Assembly (NCBI RefSeq): GCF_029963765.1 | Contig: NZ_JALBYU010000028.1 | Location: 1 to 64,000, forward strand | From: Pseudomonas sp. UYIF39 | GTDB lineage: Bacteria; Pseudomonadota; Gammaproteobacteria; Pseudomonadales; Pseudomonadaceae | Direction: 5' to 3' | DNA length: 64,000 nt | Shown here: in pieces, positions 18,624 through 27,907 of the stretch | Layout of the letters: each line of letters begins with the position of its first letter | Numbering within the stretch: the stretch's first letter is position 1 | Position numbers and translations under genes: made by a program | The notes under the pieces: generated by a model | The model's database searches: none | What the model was told of the DNA's origin: nothing | Seen by the model: the letters and a program-made list of their open reading frames with translations, nothing else

Positions 18624-19315
18624 GTCGAACGCTTCGGGTCGGGGGCATGGTGCCCCTGACCACTATCGACTATCCGGGACAGCTCGCCTGCGTGCTGTTT
18701 TGCCAGGGTTGCGCCTGGCGTTGTCGGTACTGCCATAACCCGCAGTTGATCCCGCCTCGTGGCACAGACGAAGTGGATTGGCGGCGGGTATTGGCGTTTC
18801 TGCAACGGCGTCAGGACCTGCTCGATGCGGTGGTGTTCAGTGGTGGAGAGCCCACCTTGCAAGACGGTTTGCTCGGCGCGATGGATGAAGTGCGGGCGAT
18901 GGGATTTCGCATCGGTTTGCACAGTGCCGGCATCAAGCCCGCAGCGTTCGCCAAGGCACTGACCGGGGCCGATTGGGTCGGTTTCGATGTCAAGGCGTTG
19001 CCCGAGGATTGCCAGGCGATCACCCGGGTCGAGGGCAGCGGAACGGCCAACTGGCGCAGCCTTGAGCATCTGCTGGCCAGCGGTGTCGACTACGAATGCC
19101 GCACCACGGTGCATTGGCATCTGTTTGAGCCGGCGCGTCTGCTGATCCTCGCCAAGCGCTTGAGCGAACTCGGCGTCAAGCGCTTCGCCGTGCAGTTGGT
19201 TCGCACCGAGCGGATGTTCGATCCGCTGCTGCCAAGCGTTTCGGCACAAGCCTTGCTACCAGAGCTGTGGGAGGCCATGCGCGAGTTGTTTCCAGCCTTC
19301 GTGTTACGGGGGTAA
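18620..19315 (+). CDS. nrdG: Class III ribonucleotide reductase activase NrdG
   Basis: A 231-residue radical-SAM activase that makes the glycyl radical on NrdD. The [4Fe-4S] cysteines are C31, C35, C38 (CAWRCRYC). The next motif, VVFSGGEPTLQ, binds SAM. The ATG overlaps the stop of the small glycyl-radical ORF, so the three genes are coupled. Confidence 0.92.
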   Translation: MSRTLRVGGMVPLTTIDYPGQLACVLFCQGCAWRCRYCHNPQLIPPRGTDEVDWRRVLAFLQRRQDLLDAVVFSGGEPTLQDGLLGAMDEVRAMGFRIGLHSAGIKPAAFAKALTGADWVGFDVKALPEDCQAITRVEGSGTANWRSLEHLLASGVDYECRTTVHWHLFEPARLLILAKRLSELGVKRFAVQLVRTERMFDPLLPSVSAQALLPELWEAMRELFPAFVLRG

Positions 19316-19408
19316 CAGAGGCTGAGGTTTAACGTTTAGCGGTGAGATCCACCATTAGGTTTTCAAATGCGCTGCCAATCGGCAGGTATCAAACGGGGAG
19401 CATTTGAT

Positions 19409-21028
19409 ATGGCCAAATTAACGACAGCACAACGTATCGTCATCGGTTTTGCAATCGCGCCGCTGGCATTGATGGGCATGGCATTTTACGCGTTGCACGA
19501 TCTGGCAACGCTCAAAGATCAGGCAGTGGTCATCGTCAAGCAGGACTGGCCGAAGATCGATCCGATCATGGTCATTGCCACCGGCGTGCGCGATAACGCC
19601 AGGAACACCCGTGATTTGCTGATCGACAAAGACAATCAGCAAGTGCAGCAATCGATCGATACCACCAAGAAACGGATCACTCAGGCACTCGAAACGCTCG
19701 AGCCGTTGTTCTATTTGCCCGAGGGCAAAACCGCTTATGCCGCGCTGAAGAAGAATCGCGAAGCCTACGTGGCGGCGTTCACTCAAGTGCAGGTGTTGAT
19801 CCGGCAAGGTGCCTTCGATGATGCCATGGCACAGCTGAAACAAAAGGTCGTGCCGGCCGAGCGCGAGGTTTATGGCAGCCTGGATCAGTTGATGGCGCTG
19901 CAAGGGAAAATATTCGCCGACCGGGAACAGTCTGCGCAGGAACTGTACAGCGATGCCCGACGCAATATGCTCGGGTTGTTTTTGTTCTGTGTGGCGCTGG
20001 TTATTGCTGCTGCGGTGATCGTCACGCGCAGTGTGACCCGTCCATTGGGCGGCGAGCCGGATGATGCCGCACGGTTTTTGAGTCAGATCGCTCAAGGCGA
20101 TTTGACGATTCAGGTGCCCGTGAACTCAAGTGTTGGCGGCAGCGTGATGATGAACATGCATCAGATGCAGCAAAGTCTGAATGCCATGGTCAGGCACATC
20201 GCGACATCGGTGGACCAGGTGGCCAGTTCCTCCGAAGAACTGAGTGCGGTCAGCAGCCAGACCAGCAGTAACCTGCAATTGCAGGGGCTGGAGATCGAGC
20301 AGGCGGCCACCGCAGTGAACCAGATGACCGCTGCGGTCGATGAAGTGGCGCGCAATGCGGTCAGCACCTCCGAGGCCTCGCGGCAGTCCGAGCAAACCGC
20401 GCAACGCGGGCGTGAGCAGGTTCAGGAAACCGTGGTTTCAATCGGCGCACTGGCCGATGGCGTCACCGACACCTCACAACGCATCGAGCAACTGGCGGGC
20501 CGGGTGCAGGACATCAGCAAGGTGCTGGACGTGATTCGCAGCATCGCCGAGCAGACCAATCTGCTGGCCCTCAACGCGGCCATTGAAGCGGCCCGTGCCG
20601 GGGATGCCGGACGCGGTTTTGCCGTGGTCGCCGATGAAGTGCGCGCCCTGGCGCATCGCACTCAAGAGTCCACCCAGGAGATCGAGCAGATGATTGGCAA
20701 CATTCGTCTCGATACCGGCCATGCGGTGACGGCCATGCAAAGCAGCAGCAACCTGGTCCGGGCCACCCTTGAAGTGGCGCAACGCTCGGGGGATGCACTG
20801 GATGAGATCACCCGGTCAATCTCGCAGATCAACGAGCGCAACATGATGATTGCCAGTGCGACGGAAGAGCAGGCATTGGTGGCGCGGGAGGTGGATCGTA
20901 ATCTGATGGGGATTCGCAACTTGTCCGAGCAGGTCTTGCTGGGGGCCCAGCATACTCACACGGCGGGTCACGATTTGGCGCAGATGGCCGGGGCGCTGCA
21001 CCAGACGGTGGCGCGTTTTAAGGTCTAG
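19409..21028 (+). CDS. Methyl-accepting chemotaxis protein
   Basis: A 539-residue chemoreceptor. Membrane helix 1 is about 10-30. A four-helix-bundle periplasmic sensor domain follows (about 35-190), with helix 2 about 192-212, then HAMP. The signalling domain has the conserved tip QTNLLALNAAIEAARAGDAG. The ligand cannot be told from sequence. The ATG at 19409 is chosen because the longer reading adds non-hydrophobic residues before the first helix. It is separated from nrdG by 93 bp and is probably its own unit. Confidence 0.9.
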   Translation: MAKLTTAQRIVIGFAIAPLALMGMAFYALHDLATLKDQAVVIVKQDWPKIDPIMVIATGVRDNARNTRDLLIDKDNQQVQQSIDTTKKRITQALETLEPLFYLPEGKTAYAALKKNREAYVAAFTQVQVLIRQGAFDDAMAQLKQKVVPAEREVYGSLDQLMALQGKIFADREQSAQELYSDARRNMLGLFLFCVALVIAAAVIVTRSVTRPLGGEPDDAARFLSQIAQGDLTIQVPVNSSVGGSVMMNMHQMQQSLNAMVRHIATSVDQVASSSEELSAVSSQTSSNLQLQGLEIEQAATAVNQMTAAVDEVARNAVSTSEASRQSEQTAQRGREQVQETVVSIGALADGVTDTSQRIEQLAGRVQDISKVLDVIRSIAEQTNLLALNAAIEAARAGDAGRGFAVVADEVRALAHRTQESTQEIEQMIGNIRLDTGHAVTAMQSSSNLVRATLEVAQRSGDALDEITRSISQINERNMMIASATEEQALVAREVDRNLMGIRNLSEQVLLGAQHTHTAGHDLAQMAGALHQTVARFKV

Positions 21029-21061
21029 GTAATTCGGGCTGGTGGTTGTGGATGAGGGCGC

Positions 21062-22441
21062 TCAGGACCAGCCCCAGAACTGCAACCACCAGCCGAACCC
21101 TACCAAGCCGATGGCGAGTAACAGGCAAGTGCTGCCAGCGCAGCGACGAACCTGAGAAAGGCCTTCGCGGTTAAGCCGTTTCCATCCCAGCAACAAGCTC
21201 CAGCCCATCGCGGCCAGTAACAGACCGGCCCTGGCCGGTTGTACCCATTCCAGCAGCAGACCTTCGTAGCGCAGCAATTTCACCGTCGTGGCCGACAGCC
21301 CGAGAAACAATCCCGCCCCACCCAAGGGCGTCAGTGTCAGCGCCAGGGGCCAATACAGTGCAGGATCTTGCGCCAGTCGCGCCGTCAGGCGCAGAAGGAT
21401 CATCAACGCCGTGCCCAACACCATCGAACTCAAACTCAAGTAAGCGACGATGCTGAAACCGTCGAGCCAGCTGAAGCTGTCGTTGAGCTGCGGGTAATGG
21501 GTGAGCAGCCACCAGGGCGCGTTGTCTTGCAGCGCCCAGAGTTGGTCGTGCTCGACCAGCCATTCGGCGAGGGTTTGTTTGAGGACGACGAACCATGGGC
21601 TGACTGTCCACTGAAAGGCGCCCATCGCCAAACCGATCACACCGAACAGCAATAGGCGCGCGTCCCACGGTGACAGCGTCTGCGCTGTTGCGTGAAGAAT
21701 CTCCTGATTGCCGGAACGGGCGATCAGTTGAACGGCGCCGCGTTGGCCGCTGCAACGTCCGCAGGCATGACAGTCACTGGCGCCTTGCATGCGACGGATA
21801 TCGAGCAAGGGTGCGCAGTTGGGCGGCGGCAGGCGCGGTGCGGCGTTTTCCATCCAGCGTTGTTCGTCTACCTGGAAATGCACGGACGCCAGACGGGCAA
21901 GCAGGGCGAAGACGCCGCTGACCGGGCACAGGTAACGGCACCAGACCCGCTTGCCCCGGGCGAACAGCAGCCCGACGACGACCGCGGCGACGGTCGAGCC
22001 GCCCAGAATCAACAGCGCCGCTTGAGCGTAGTCATAGACGCTGATCAATTGGCCGTAGAGGGTCGTCAGGCAGAACGCCAGGGTTGGCCAGCCGCCCCAG
22101 CGCAACCAGCGCGGTACACCCAAACCTTTGCCGTAATGGCTGGCCCATTCGCTGAGTGAGCCTTCCGGGCACAAAACGCCACACCAGAGTCGGCCCAATA
22201 GCACAATCGACAGCAGCACGAACGGCCACCAAATGCCCCAGAACAAAAACTGCGCGAACAGGGTCAGGTTGTCGAGTAGCCGTGCCTGGCTGTCCGGCAG
22301 CGGCAACACCGCCGGGATCACCAACAGCAACGCGTAGAACAGTACAACGCCCCACTGCATGGCACGAATGACGGGCGCGTGACGACGCATGCCGTCGCCC
22401 AGGCGTTGCAACCATCGATTGTGGCGACTCAGCTCAGGCAT
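21062..22441 (-). CDS. ftrD: Polyferredoxin-like membrane protein (FtrD-type)
   Basis: A 459-residue protein with many membrane segments and NapH/NosR-like cysteine motifs: WCGVLCPEG, WCRYLCPVSG and CHACGRCS. Such proteins pass electrons across the inner membrane. In FtrABCD iron systems FtrD accompanies the FTR1 permease. It is the last gene of the four-gene ftr operon and overlaps ftrC by 13 bp. The ATG at 22441 is preferred to an upstream start that adds a non-conserved Cys-containing tail. Confidence 0.8.
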   Translation of the reverse strand: MPELSRHNRWLQRLGDGMRRHAPVIRAMQWGVVLFYALLLVIPAVLPLPDSQARLLDNLTLFAQFLFWGIWWPFVLLSIVLLGRLWCGVLCPEGSLSEWASHYGKGLGVPRWLRWGGWPTLAFCLTTLYGQLISVYDYAQAALLILGGSTVAAVVVGLLFARGKRVWCRYLCPVSGVFALLARLASVHFQVDEQRWMENAAPRLPPPNCAPLLDIRRMQGASDCHACGRCSGQRGAVQLIARSGNQEILHATAQTLSPWDARLLLFGVIGLAMGAFQWTVSPWFVVLKQTLAEWLVEHDQLWALQDNAPWWLLTHYPQLNDSFSWLDGFSIVAYLSLSSMVLGTALMILLRLTARLAQDPALYWPLALTLTPLGGAGLFLGLSATTVKLLRYEGLLLEWVQPARAGLLLAAMGWSLLLGWKRLNREGLSQVRRCAGSTCLLLAIGLVGFGWWLQFWGWS

Positions 22442-23283
22442 GGGGCTTTTTCCGCAGCACGTTGACGCAGCCAACCGCCGACGGCCAGCCAATAACCTGC
22501 CAGCACCAGTAACGTCATGCCGCTAGGTGTTGCGCGATATCCGGCAAAACCCGCGAGAAAACCACCCAACCCATGGCTGTCACTGAGCAAGGCACTGCTG
22601 TCCCAAAGCGCATCACCTACGAGGCTGTACATCACCTCCGGTAAATCCATAGCGAGTAATTGGCCGCCGATTCGCTCGGTGCCGCTGACCAGCAATGCCG
22701 CGCCGAGTACCAGCAAAACAGCTTCGCTGATGGCAAAGAATCGTTGCCACGAAATGAACCGGCGACTGCTGTGCAGCAGGGCAATGGTCAGCGCCGACAG
22801 TACCAGTCCCATTGCGCCACCGATGGCAAACAAACCGAGCTGCGGACCTCGCAACTGAGCACCGGCGCCATAGAGAAACACCACCGTTTCACTGCCTTCG
22901 CGGCTGACGGCGAGCATGGCCAGCAGTAACAGACCTGCGCCACCTTGCCGGGCCAGGTGGCTATCGGCGTGTCGTTGCAAATCGTGCTTGAGCGTGCGCC
23001 CGTGGCGGTGCATCCAGCCGACCATTTGCACAATGAGCAGGCTGGCCACCAGCGCGAGCGCGGCCTGGAACCATTCACTGGCTGAGCCGCTCATGGCCTC
23101 ACCGGCAAACAGAATCAACACCGCCAGCAGGCCCGAAAGCAGCAACCCCAGCACCACACCCGCCCACAAATACTTGGCCAGACGAACGCCCTGACTCTGC
23201 TGATTGAGCCAGGCCTGGAGAATGCCGATCACCAGCAGCGCCTCGACGCTTTCGCGCCAGACAATGAACATCGATTGATTCAT
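22429..23283 (-). CDS. ftrC: FTR1-family iron permease (FtrC-type)
   Basis: A 284-residue inner-membrane protein with seven hydrophobic helices and the two REXXE iron-binding motifs of the FTR1/EfeU family: RESVE near residue 10 and REGSE near residue 130. It lies between the cupredoxin gene and the polyferredoxin gene, the FtrABCD order. Confidence 0.88.
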   Translation of the reverse strand: MNQSMFIVWRESVEALLVIGILQAWLNQQSQGVRLAKYLWAGVVLGLLLSGLLAVLILFAGEAMSGSASEWFQAALALVASLLIVQMVGWMHRHGRTLKHDLQRHADSHLARQGGAGLLLLAMLAVSREGSETVVFLYGAGAQLRGPQLGLFAIGGAMGLVLSALTIALLHSSRRFISWQRFFAISEAVLLVLGAALLVSGTERIGGQLLAMDLPEVMYSLVGDALWDSSALLSDSHGLGGFLAGFAGYRATPSGMTLLVLAGYWLAVGGWLRQRAAEKAPCLS

Positions 23284-23305
23284 GAAAACTCCGTGTTTGA
23301 ACGGG

Positions 23306-23638
23306 TTATTTCGCGAGGATGCCGCCCTCGGGCAGTTGCGGATTGAACTCGTCGAAGAAGGGGTAGTGACCGGGCCTGAGGGGGTGAATGACCACGAAGG
23401 TCGTCACACCAGGCGACAGTACTTTTTCAACCCGCAATGGCGTGCTCTCGAACTCGGCTGGCCCTTGGCCGATATTTTTCAGGACGATTTTGAAGCGCTG
23501 TCCGGCCGGAACCTCCAACAGGGCGGGGGAGAAGTGGCCATCGCTCAGGCTCAGCTCGTAGCTGGGTAACTCGGCATGAACCGTCAATGGCACCACTGCT
23601 CCGGCCAGCATCAGCCAGGCTATGTGCAGGCGCTTCAT
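23306..23638 (-). CDS. ftrB: Periplasmic cupredoxin (FtrB-type)
   Basis: A 110-residue exported protein with signal peptide MKRLHIAWLMLAGAVVPLTVHA. A cupredoxin-like fold follows (YELSLSDGHFSPALLEVPAG, then FVVIHPLRPGHYPFFDEF). In FtrABCD systems it is thought to oxidise Fe(II) for the permease. It starts one base after the end of ftrA. Confidence 0.82.
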   Translation of the reverse strand: MKRLHIAWLMLAGAVVPLTVHAELPSYELSLSDGHFSPALLEVPAGQRFKIVLKNIGQGPAEFESTPLRVEKVLSPGVTTFVVIHPLRPGHYPFFDEFNPQLPEGGILAK

Positions 23639-24169
23639 TCAATAACCGCCTTTTTTACCAATGCCGGCGTAGATGAACTCATAGTGCAATTCGCAGCGTT
23701 CAAACCAGGGGGCTACGCCGGTTTCCTTATCGGTATGGCGGCCAAGGGACCCATGACCGCCGGGTGGCAGGACGGTGAAGGTCAGCTGATATTTGCCTGG
23801 ACCGAGCAGTTTTACATTGTCGCCATAGTGCGGACCGTCATTGGCGACCATGGCGTGGAAATCGCCTTTGAGTTCGTTCTCGTTGCCCTGTTTTTTCAGG
23901 TTGAACGAGACATTGAGGTAAGGCACGAAACTGCCTTCCTGAAAGCCCTGTCGATTGTCCGCCGTGGCGCGAATGTCGGCTTCCAGATGCACATCGGAAT
24001 CCGCGGTGGCGCGCATCATGCCGGCAGGCGCCATCTCGATCGGCTGCAAATACACCGCCCCGACTTCCAGCCCCGGACACAACTGGGGTTCCCCGATCGG
24101 GTATTCCTTGGCCTGAGCCAACGGTGTGAGCAAGAGCAGGGCGAGTGACAGCGAAAAGGTCGTACGCAT
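23639..24169 (-). CDS. ftrA: Periplasmic iron-binding P19/Tp34 protein (FtrA-type)
   Basis: A 176-residue exported protein with signal peptide MRTTFSLSLALLLLTPLAQA. The P19/Tp34 fold is recognised by LQPIEMAPAGMM and the metal-site segments DVHLEADI and NDGPHYGDN. It binds metal (Fe or Cu) in the periplasm and is the first gene of the operon. Confidence 0.85.
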   Translation of the reverse strand: MRTTFSLSLALLLLTPLAQAKEYPIGEPQLCPGLEVGAVYLQPIEMAPAGMMRATADSDVHLEADIRATADNRQGFQEGSFVPYLNVSFNLKKQGNENELKGDFHAMVANDGPHYGDNVKLLGPGKYQLTFTVLPPGGHGSLGRHTDKETGVAPWFERCELHYEFIYAGIGKKGGY

Positions 24170-24222
24170 GAGGTCTTCCTGGGCACTAACGAGTAGGAGC
24201 CCGAGTGTAGGAAGCTTTCCTG

Positions 24223-24243
24223 CGAATAATAATGATTGGTATC
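24223..24243. promoter_or_regulatory. Fur-box-like site before ftrA
   Basis: CGAATAATAATGATTGGTATC is AT-rich and shares the AATNATTAT-type core of the Fur consensus. It lies about 55 bp upstream of ftrA. The match is imperfect. Confidence 0.4.
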
Positions 24244-24262
24244 AAGTTTTCAGCGATTAAGG

Positions 24263-24610
24263 CTATGACCGGGAGCGCTTTCGAAATCGCTCAGCGCGGT
24301 CGACGCTGTCGCTCATCTGCGCAGCCGCGTGAATCGTCAGAGGATGCTGGGTGAAGCCGGGCCTGGGTGAAATGTAGGCGGCCATTTCGCGGGCGACGGC
24401 TAACTGTTGATCTGAACCTTGCGTCAGTAACGCGATGACCAGGTTTTCCAGGGCAATCACCCGGACACGAAGGTGGACCAGTTCTACATTGGTCAATTCG
24501 GGGGGAGAGGAAAATGCTTCAGCATCGAGTGAGTTTTCTGCGCCTTCATCATCCCAGGTCGACAATCGAATAGGGGTCTGTTCTCCGGCAGGTGTTTTTT
24601 TACCAGGCAT
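24263..24610 (-). CDS. Hypothetical protein, 115 residues
   Basis: A soluble, acidic-then-basic protein with no recognised domain. The middle (about 40-70) is likely helical (VELVHLRVRVIALENLVIALL). The codon use looks like that of true genes here. No signal peptide or membrane segment. The tail RAERFRKRSRS is basic. It stands alone between the ftr operon and the DUF3079 gene. Confidence 0.6.
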   Translation of the reverse strand: MPGKKTPAGEQTPIRLSTWDDEGAENSLDAEAFSSPPELTNVELVHLRVRVIALENLVIALLTQGSDQQLAVAREMAAYISPRPGFTQHPLTIHAAAQMSDSVDRAERFRKRSRS

Positions 24611-24783
24611 AAGAAGCTTCTCCAGGTGTTTTTATGTGACTGCCCAAGGACCGGGAAAACGCTATGACGTAGCTGATTTCCCGGCATGACAAAAGCTTAG
24701 CCGTACCTTGATCCGTATCAAGGTCACTTTTGCCCGAGCAATGTAGGTTGGAGGCACATCCTAGAGGCGAACCGGGGATCGAC

Positions 24784-25005
24784 ATGGCCAAGAATTTTCC
24801 CATCAGCCCCAAGCATCCCGAGCGCATTTGCTGGGGCTGCGACAGATACTGTCCAGCCAACTCCCTGGCGTGCGGCAATGGCTCCGACAGGACCATGCAT
24901 CCGGCCGAAATGATCGGAGACGATTGGTATCTGCATGGGGACTGGGGCATTGAACCGTTGATAGCGGTAGAAGACGTGACGGACGATCCCGGCCTGAAGG
25001 GCTGA
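24784..25005 (+). CDS. DUF3079-family small protein
   Basis: A 73-residue protein. It contains ERICWGCDRYCPANSLACGNG, a Cys-rich block typical of DUF3079, followed by RTMHPAE and a GDDWY segment. Four cysteines within about 20 residues suggest a metal site. The function is not known. The ATG at 24784 begins MAKNFPISPKHPE as in the family. Confidence 0.75.
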   Translation: MAKNFPISPKHPERICWGCDRYCPANSLACGNGSDRTMHPAEMIGDDWYLHGDWGIEPLIAVEDVTDDPGLKG

Positions 25006-25060
25006 GCAACCCCTTTAAACATAGAAACCACCTGACGGAATTTTTTTTGAAATCAAGGGG

Positions 25061-25089
25061 TTGCCAGCCTCGGGAAATCAGTACATAAT
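25061..25089 (+). promoter_or_regulatory. Sigma-70 promoter for the tRNA genes
   Basis: TTGCCA at 25061-25066 and CATAAT at 25084-25089 with 17-bp spacing. It is a strong-looking promoter 120 bp before tRNA-Cys with no gene between. Confidence 0.6.
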
Positions 25090-25208
25090 TCACGCCATCG
25101 AAAGCACTGACCGCTGAAAAAGCTCAATGTTTTCAAGGGGTTAGATCATGAATCTTACTCCAAGTTTGTACGCGTTTGATGTTGTGCTACATGACATCAG
25201 ATGTTTGA

Positions 25209-25282
25209 GGCCGAGTAGCAAAATGGTTATGCAGTGGATTGCAAATCCACCTACGCCGGTTCGATTCCGACCTCGGCCTCCA
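25209..25282 (+). tRNA. tRNA-Cys (GCA)
   Basis: A 74-nt cloverleaf. The acceptor GGCCGAG pairs with CTCGGCC and is followed by TCCA. The anticodon arm GTGGATTGCAAATCCAC has anticodon GCA. The T arm has GGTTCGATTCC. Confidence 0.97.
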
Positions 25283-25291
25283 CTTTAAACG

Positions 25292-25325
25292 AGCTCCGTA
25301 GATCTATGATTTACGGAGCTTTTTT
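25292..25325 (+). terminator. Hairpin after tRNA-Cys
   Basis: AGCTCCGTA (25292-25300) pairs with TACGGAGCT (25312-25320), then a T run. It is a rho-independent terminator, possibly partial because tRNA-Leu follows. Confidence 0.75.
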
Positions 25326-25477
25326 ATTTGTACTGTCCTGCAAGATTTAGTCTTGAAAAGGGCAGTCGCGAACTTGCTTCGCCGGAGCGGGATGTATATA
25401 TTTCCCCCTCTGCTGCACAGGCGTCAGAACTGCCAGATCGTTATTTGACAGTCTTCAGACTGCTTCACCGCGCTACC

Positions 25478-25564
25478 GCCCGAATGGCGAAACTGGTAGA
25501 CGCATGGGACTTAAAATCCCCCGCTCGTAAGGGCGTGCCGGTTCGATTCCGGCTTCGGGCACCA
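25478..25564 (+). tRNA. tRNA-Leu (TAA)
   Basis: An 87-nt class II tRNA with encoded CCA. The acceptor GCCCGAA pairs with TTCGGGC. The anticodon stem GGGA/TCCC encloses CTTAAAA, anticodon TAA. A long variable arm is present. Its 3' end is duplicated imperfectly at 52472-52514, which marks it as the integration site of an island. Confidence 0.97.
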
Positions 25565-25583
25565 TGAATATCAAGGGCTTGCG
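25540..25583 (+). other. attL: left end of genomic island in tRNA-Leu
   Basis: This segment (tRNA T arm to the start of its terminator) is repeated in direct orientation at 52472-52514 with four small differences. The shared core includes TCGATTCCGGCTTCGG and AATATCAAGGG. An integrase remnant lies just inside. Confidence 0.7.
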
Positions 25584-25610
25584 TGACATACATCACGCAA
25601 GCCCTTATTT
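25573..25610 (+). terminator. Terminator of tRNA-Leu
   Basis: AAGGGCTTGCGTGA (25573-25586) pairs perfectly with TCACGCAAGCCCTT (25593-25606) around a 6-base loop, followed by a T-rich stretch. A shorter relative of this hairpin occurs at attR. Confidence 0.8.
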
Positions 25611-25658
25611 ATTTGCTCCGCAAAAACCAATCTCTGCTCCGCAATTCGTTACCGTTGG

Positions 25659-26390
25659 TCATTTCGTAGGCGTGACTTTCATGCCTTTGGGCATTCGAAT
25701 GTACTGCTCTGTCATACCGACGGTGGTATGCCCAAGTTGATCGCGGGCTGCTCTTATATTGCCTGTCGACTCCTCCTTGTCTGTCGCTGCCTTCGCCCGT
25801 AAATCGCGCATCTGAAAGTCAGCTTTCGGAATGCCAGCGGCTTCCTGCGCATCATCAAATCTTTTTCTGAGCATGCTTGTCGTAATCGGCTGCCCGTTCT
25901 CCATCACCACAAGGCGAGTGGATCGGATCTAGTAGCCAGCCTTGCGAGCCATCATTCGGTCAATCACAACTTTCAATTCACCGACTATCTCAATGCGCCG
26001 TTTCACGCCGGTTTTCCCTTACCGAACCGAAAGCTGCCCATCGCGAATATCCCGCTCGTCCATCTTTAAAGTATCGGCAACCCTTTGTGCTGTGAGATAG
26101 AAAAAATCCAGGGCATCTTTCGGCGGTTGCTCTGCGTGCTGATAGACCTTTAATAGAAGGTCATCCTCGACATAAACGTCCCGCCCTGTTTCTTTGTTTC
26201 CTTTTATCCCTGAACAAGGGTTTGCCAGCGCGGTGTAACCGCTCTGGCGCGCGAAATTCCAGATTGAGCTGATGAGTGCCTTTTCACGATTTGCCCGGAC
26301 AGGGGCGGTTTTTGAGCGGTACCGCAGGTACTGCCTGACATTCTGAGGTGTTGGCGCCGATGCCGAATACACCCACTCATCGAACGCGCC
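25659..26390 (-). pseudogene. Tyrosine-recombinase integrase, inactivated by two stops
   Basis: One frame runs from about 26390 to 25659. It encodes the core-binding part (TPQNVRQYLRYRSKTAPVRA), the start of the catalytic domain (DFFYLTAQRVADTLKM) and the end with Arg, His and Tyr segments (MRDLRAKAATDKE, DQLGHTTVGMTEQYIR). Two in-frame stops break it: TAA at 26019-26021, where a Gln codon would fit, and TAG near 25930. The N-terminal arm also appears shortened. Its place directly beside tRNA-Leu identifies it as the island integrase, now defective unless supplied in trans. Confidence 0.85.
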
Positions 26391-26436
26391 AACTCATGCC
26401 AAGATCGCCGCATCCAGACTTGGTCGACAGACGCTG

Positions 26437-26549
26437 CGCGCGCGGGCTGCTTCAATCGCGGCGTTCAATGTCAGCCGGTTAGTTTGATCGGCAATATTGC
26501 GAATCATCTCAATAACTTCGTCGATTTGCTGGATGTGCTGGGCAAGCGC
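26437..26549 (-). pseudogene. Chemoreceptor signalling-tip fragment
   Basis: The minus strand translates to IDEVIEMIRNIADQTNRLTLNAAIEAARA in one frame, the conserved methyl-accepting tip. The rest of the receptor is not recognisable on either side. It is a gene scrap between the integrase remnant and the LysR gene. Confidence 0.75.
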
Positions 26550-26904
26550 CGAAATTTTTTTGGGCGCTACTTGTGCGCTCGAGGAGCGTATCTGGCAAGG
26601 CGCCTGATGGAACGGGCAGCGCTAGATGGCTATCAGTTTCGATATGGACAGCGTCAGCCTGACCAAGTGTATGGTCCCCGAAGGCATGGGTCATTCCATT
26701 CTTGCTAACTGAATTTTGCCGAGGAAACCATTGAACCAGTTCACTCACTCGCTTAGTTCGATTTACTTGAGGTGATTCAGGCGCTGTTGCAGATTGTCGC
26801 AGCTACCGCCGGCCTTCAGTATCTGGTCGATTTTGTTGATGGGGCGCGTCACGCCAGAGGAAGCAGTTGGGGGCCACTAAGAATGCCCCGTAATTTTTGA
26901 CTCC
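26550..26904. other. Intergenic stretch without recognisable gene
   Basis: I see no supported gene, tRNA or terminator here. It is probably decayed coding DNA belonging to the chemoreceptor scrap or the island arm. Confidence 0.4.
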
Positions 26905-27822
26905 TCAAACACGACGAGGCTCGCCCTGGACAATTTCGCGCATCAGACTCAGGTAACGACTCGCTCCCAGCCCCAGAGGTCGGTTCTTTACCCAGATGAT
27001 ATCGACCCATAACCGCATCTGACTCGGCATGTTGTCAAACACCACCTCCGTCAATGCGCCCGAAGTAATTAGAGGTTGTACCAGTGGTTGTGGAAGATAA
27101 GCCCAGCCCAATCCTTGCTGCACCAGATCCAGCGTTGCCATATAACTGTCGCTGAGCCAAATCCGCCGCGACAGCACAACACGTGGGTCAGAGTCTGTAG
27201 GTCCTCCAGTAGCTACTATGATCTGTCGAATGTTCACCAGTTGCTCTTCACCTAAAGGGCTTTTCTTGCCGGCGGCCGCAGGATGATCTGGAGATGCAAC
27301 TGCTACTAACAACTGGCTTCCCGCTTCAAGAAACGTCTCCCGCTCGTCAAGCCCTGGTCGTTCAAATCCAAGTGCCAATTGCACACGCCCTTCATGGAGC
27401 ATGCGAATTGCCTCCGGATGGGAAGCGGAGCGAATCTCGATTTCAAGCGTAGGAAACTCTCTGGCGATAATTGACAGCGGGCGATTCCATACGCCGGTTT
27501 GCAGCTCCGGCGCCATCGCAAGGGTCAAGCGCCCCTCCAACCCCTGATGAAGCTGGAGGGCATGCGCGTCCAGCAGGTTTAACTGGCTCGCGACCTGTCT
27601 TGCTTGGGGCTCAAGTGCTTTGGCGGCTGCTGTAGGAATGGCTTTGCGGGTTGATCGGTCAAAAAGCAAGAGATCCAACTCTGCTTCAAGCTGTGACACA
27701 GCCATGTTGATAGCGGAGGGAACCCGGCCTAATTTTCGTGCGGCGGCGGAAAAGGAGCCGCTGTCCACGACCGAGAGGAAAACTTTAAGTGACTCGCTGG
27801 TAAACGCCATTATGGTTGTCAA
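26905..27822 (-). CDS. LysR-family transcriptional regulator
   Basis: A 305-residue regulator. The N-terminal winged helix (about 8-65) contains VDSGSFSAAARKLGRVPSAINMAV, and a co-inducer binding domain follows (about 95-300). A second Met (residue 5, at 27810) is an alternative start. It is divergent from the SDR gene with 85 bp between, the usual sign that it controls that gene. The inducer is unknown. Confidence 0.88.
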   Translation of the reverse strand: MTTIMAFTSESLKVFLSVVDSGSFSAAARKLGRVPSAINMAVSQLEAELDLLLFDRSTRKAIPTAAAKALEPQARQVASQLNLLDAHALQLHQGLEGRLTLAMAPELQTGVWNRPLSIIAREFPTLEIEIRSASHPEAIRMLHEGRVQLALGFERPGLDERETFLEAGSQLLVAVASPDHPAAAGKKSPLGEEQLVNIRQIIVATGGPTDSDPRVVLSRRIWLSDSYMATLDLVQQGLGWAYLPQPLVQPLITSGALTEVVFDNMPSQMRLWVDIIWVKNRPLGLGASRYLSLMREIVQGEPRRV

Positions 27823-27907
27823 ATTTTCTGATAATGATCGTCTTTATTTATCAGATTTATTAGCCTAATTTCTACTCCTATTACAAATTAAATACGTGGG
27901 GAACACC

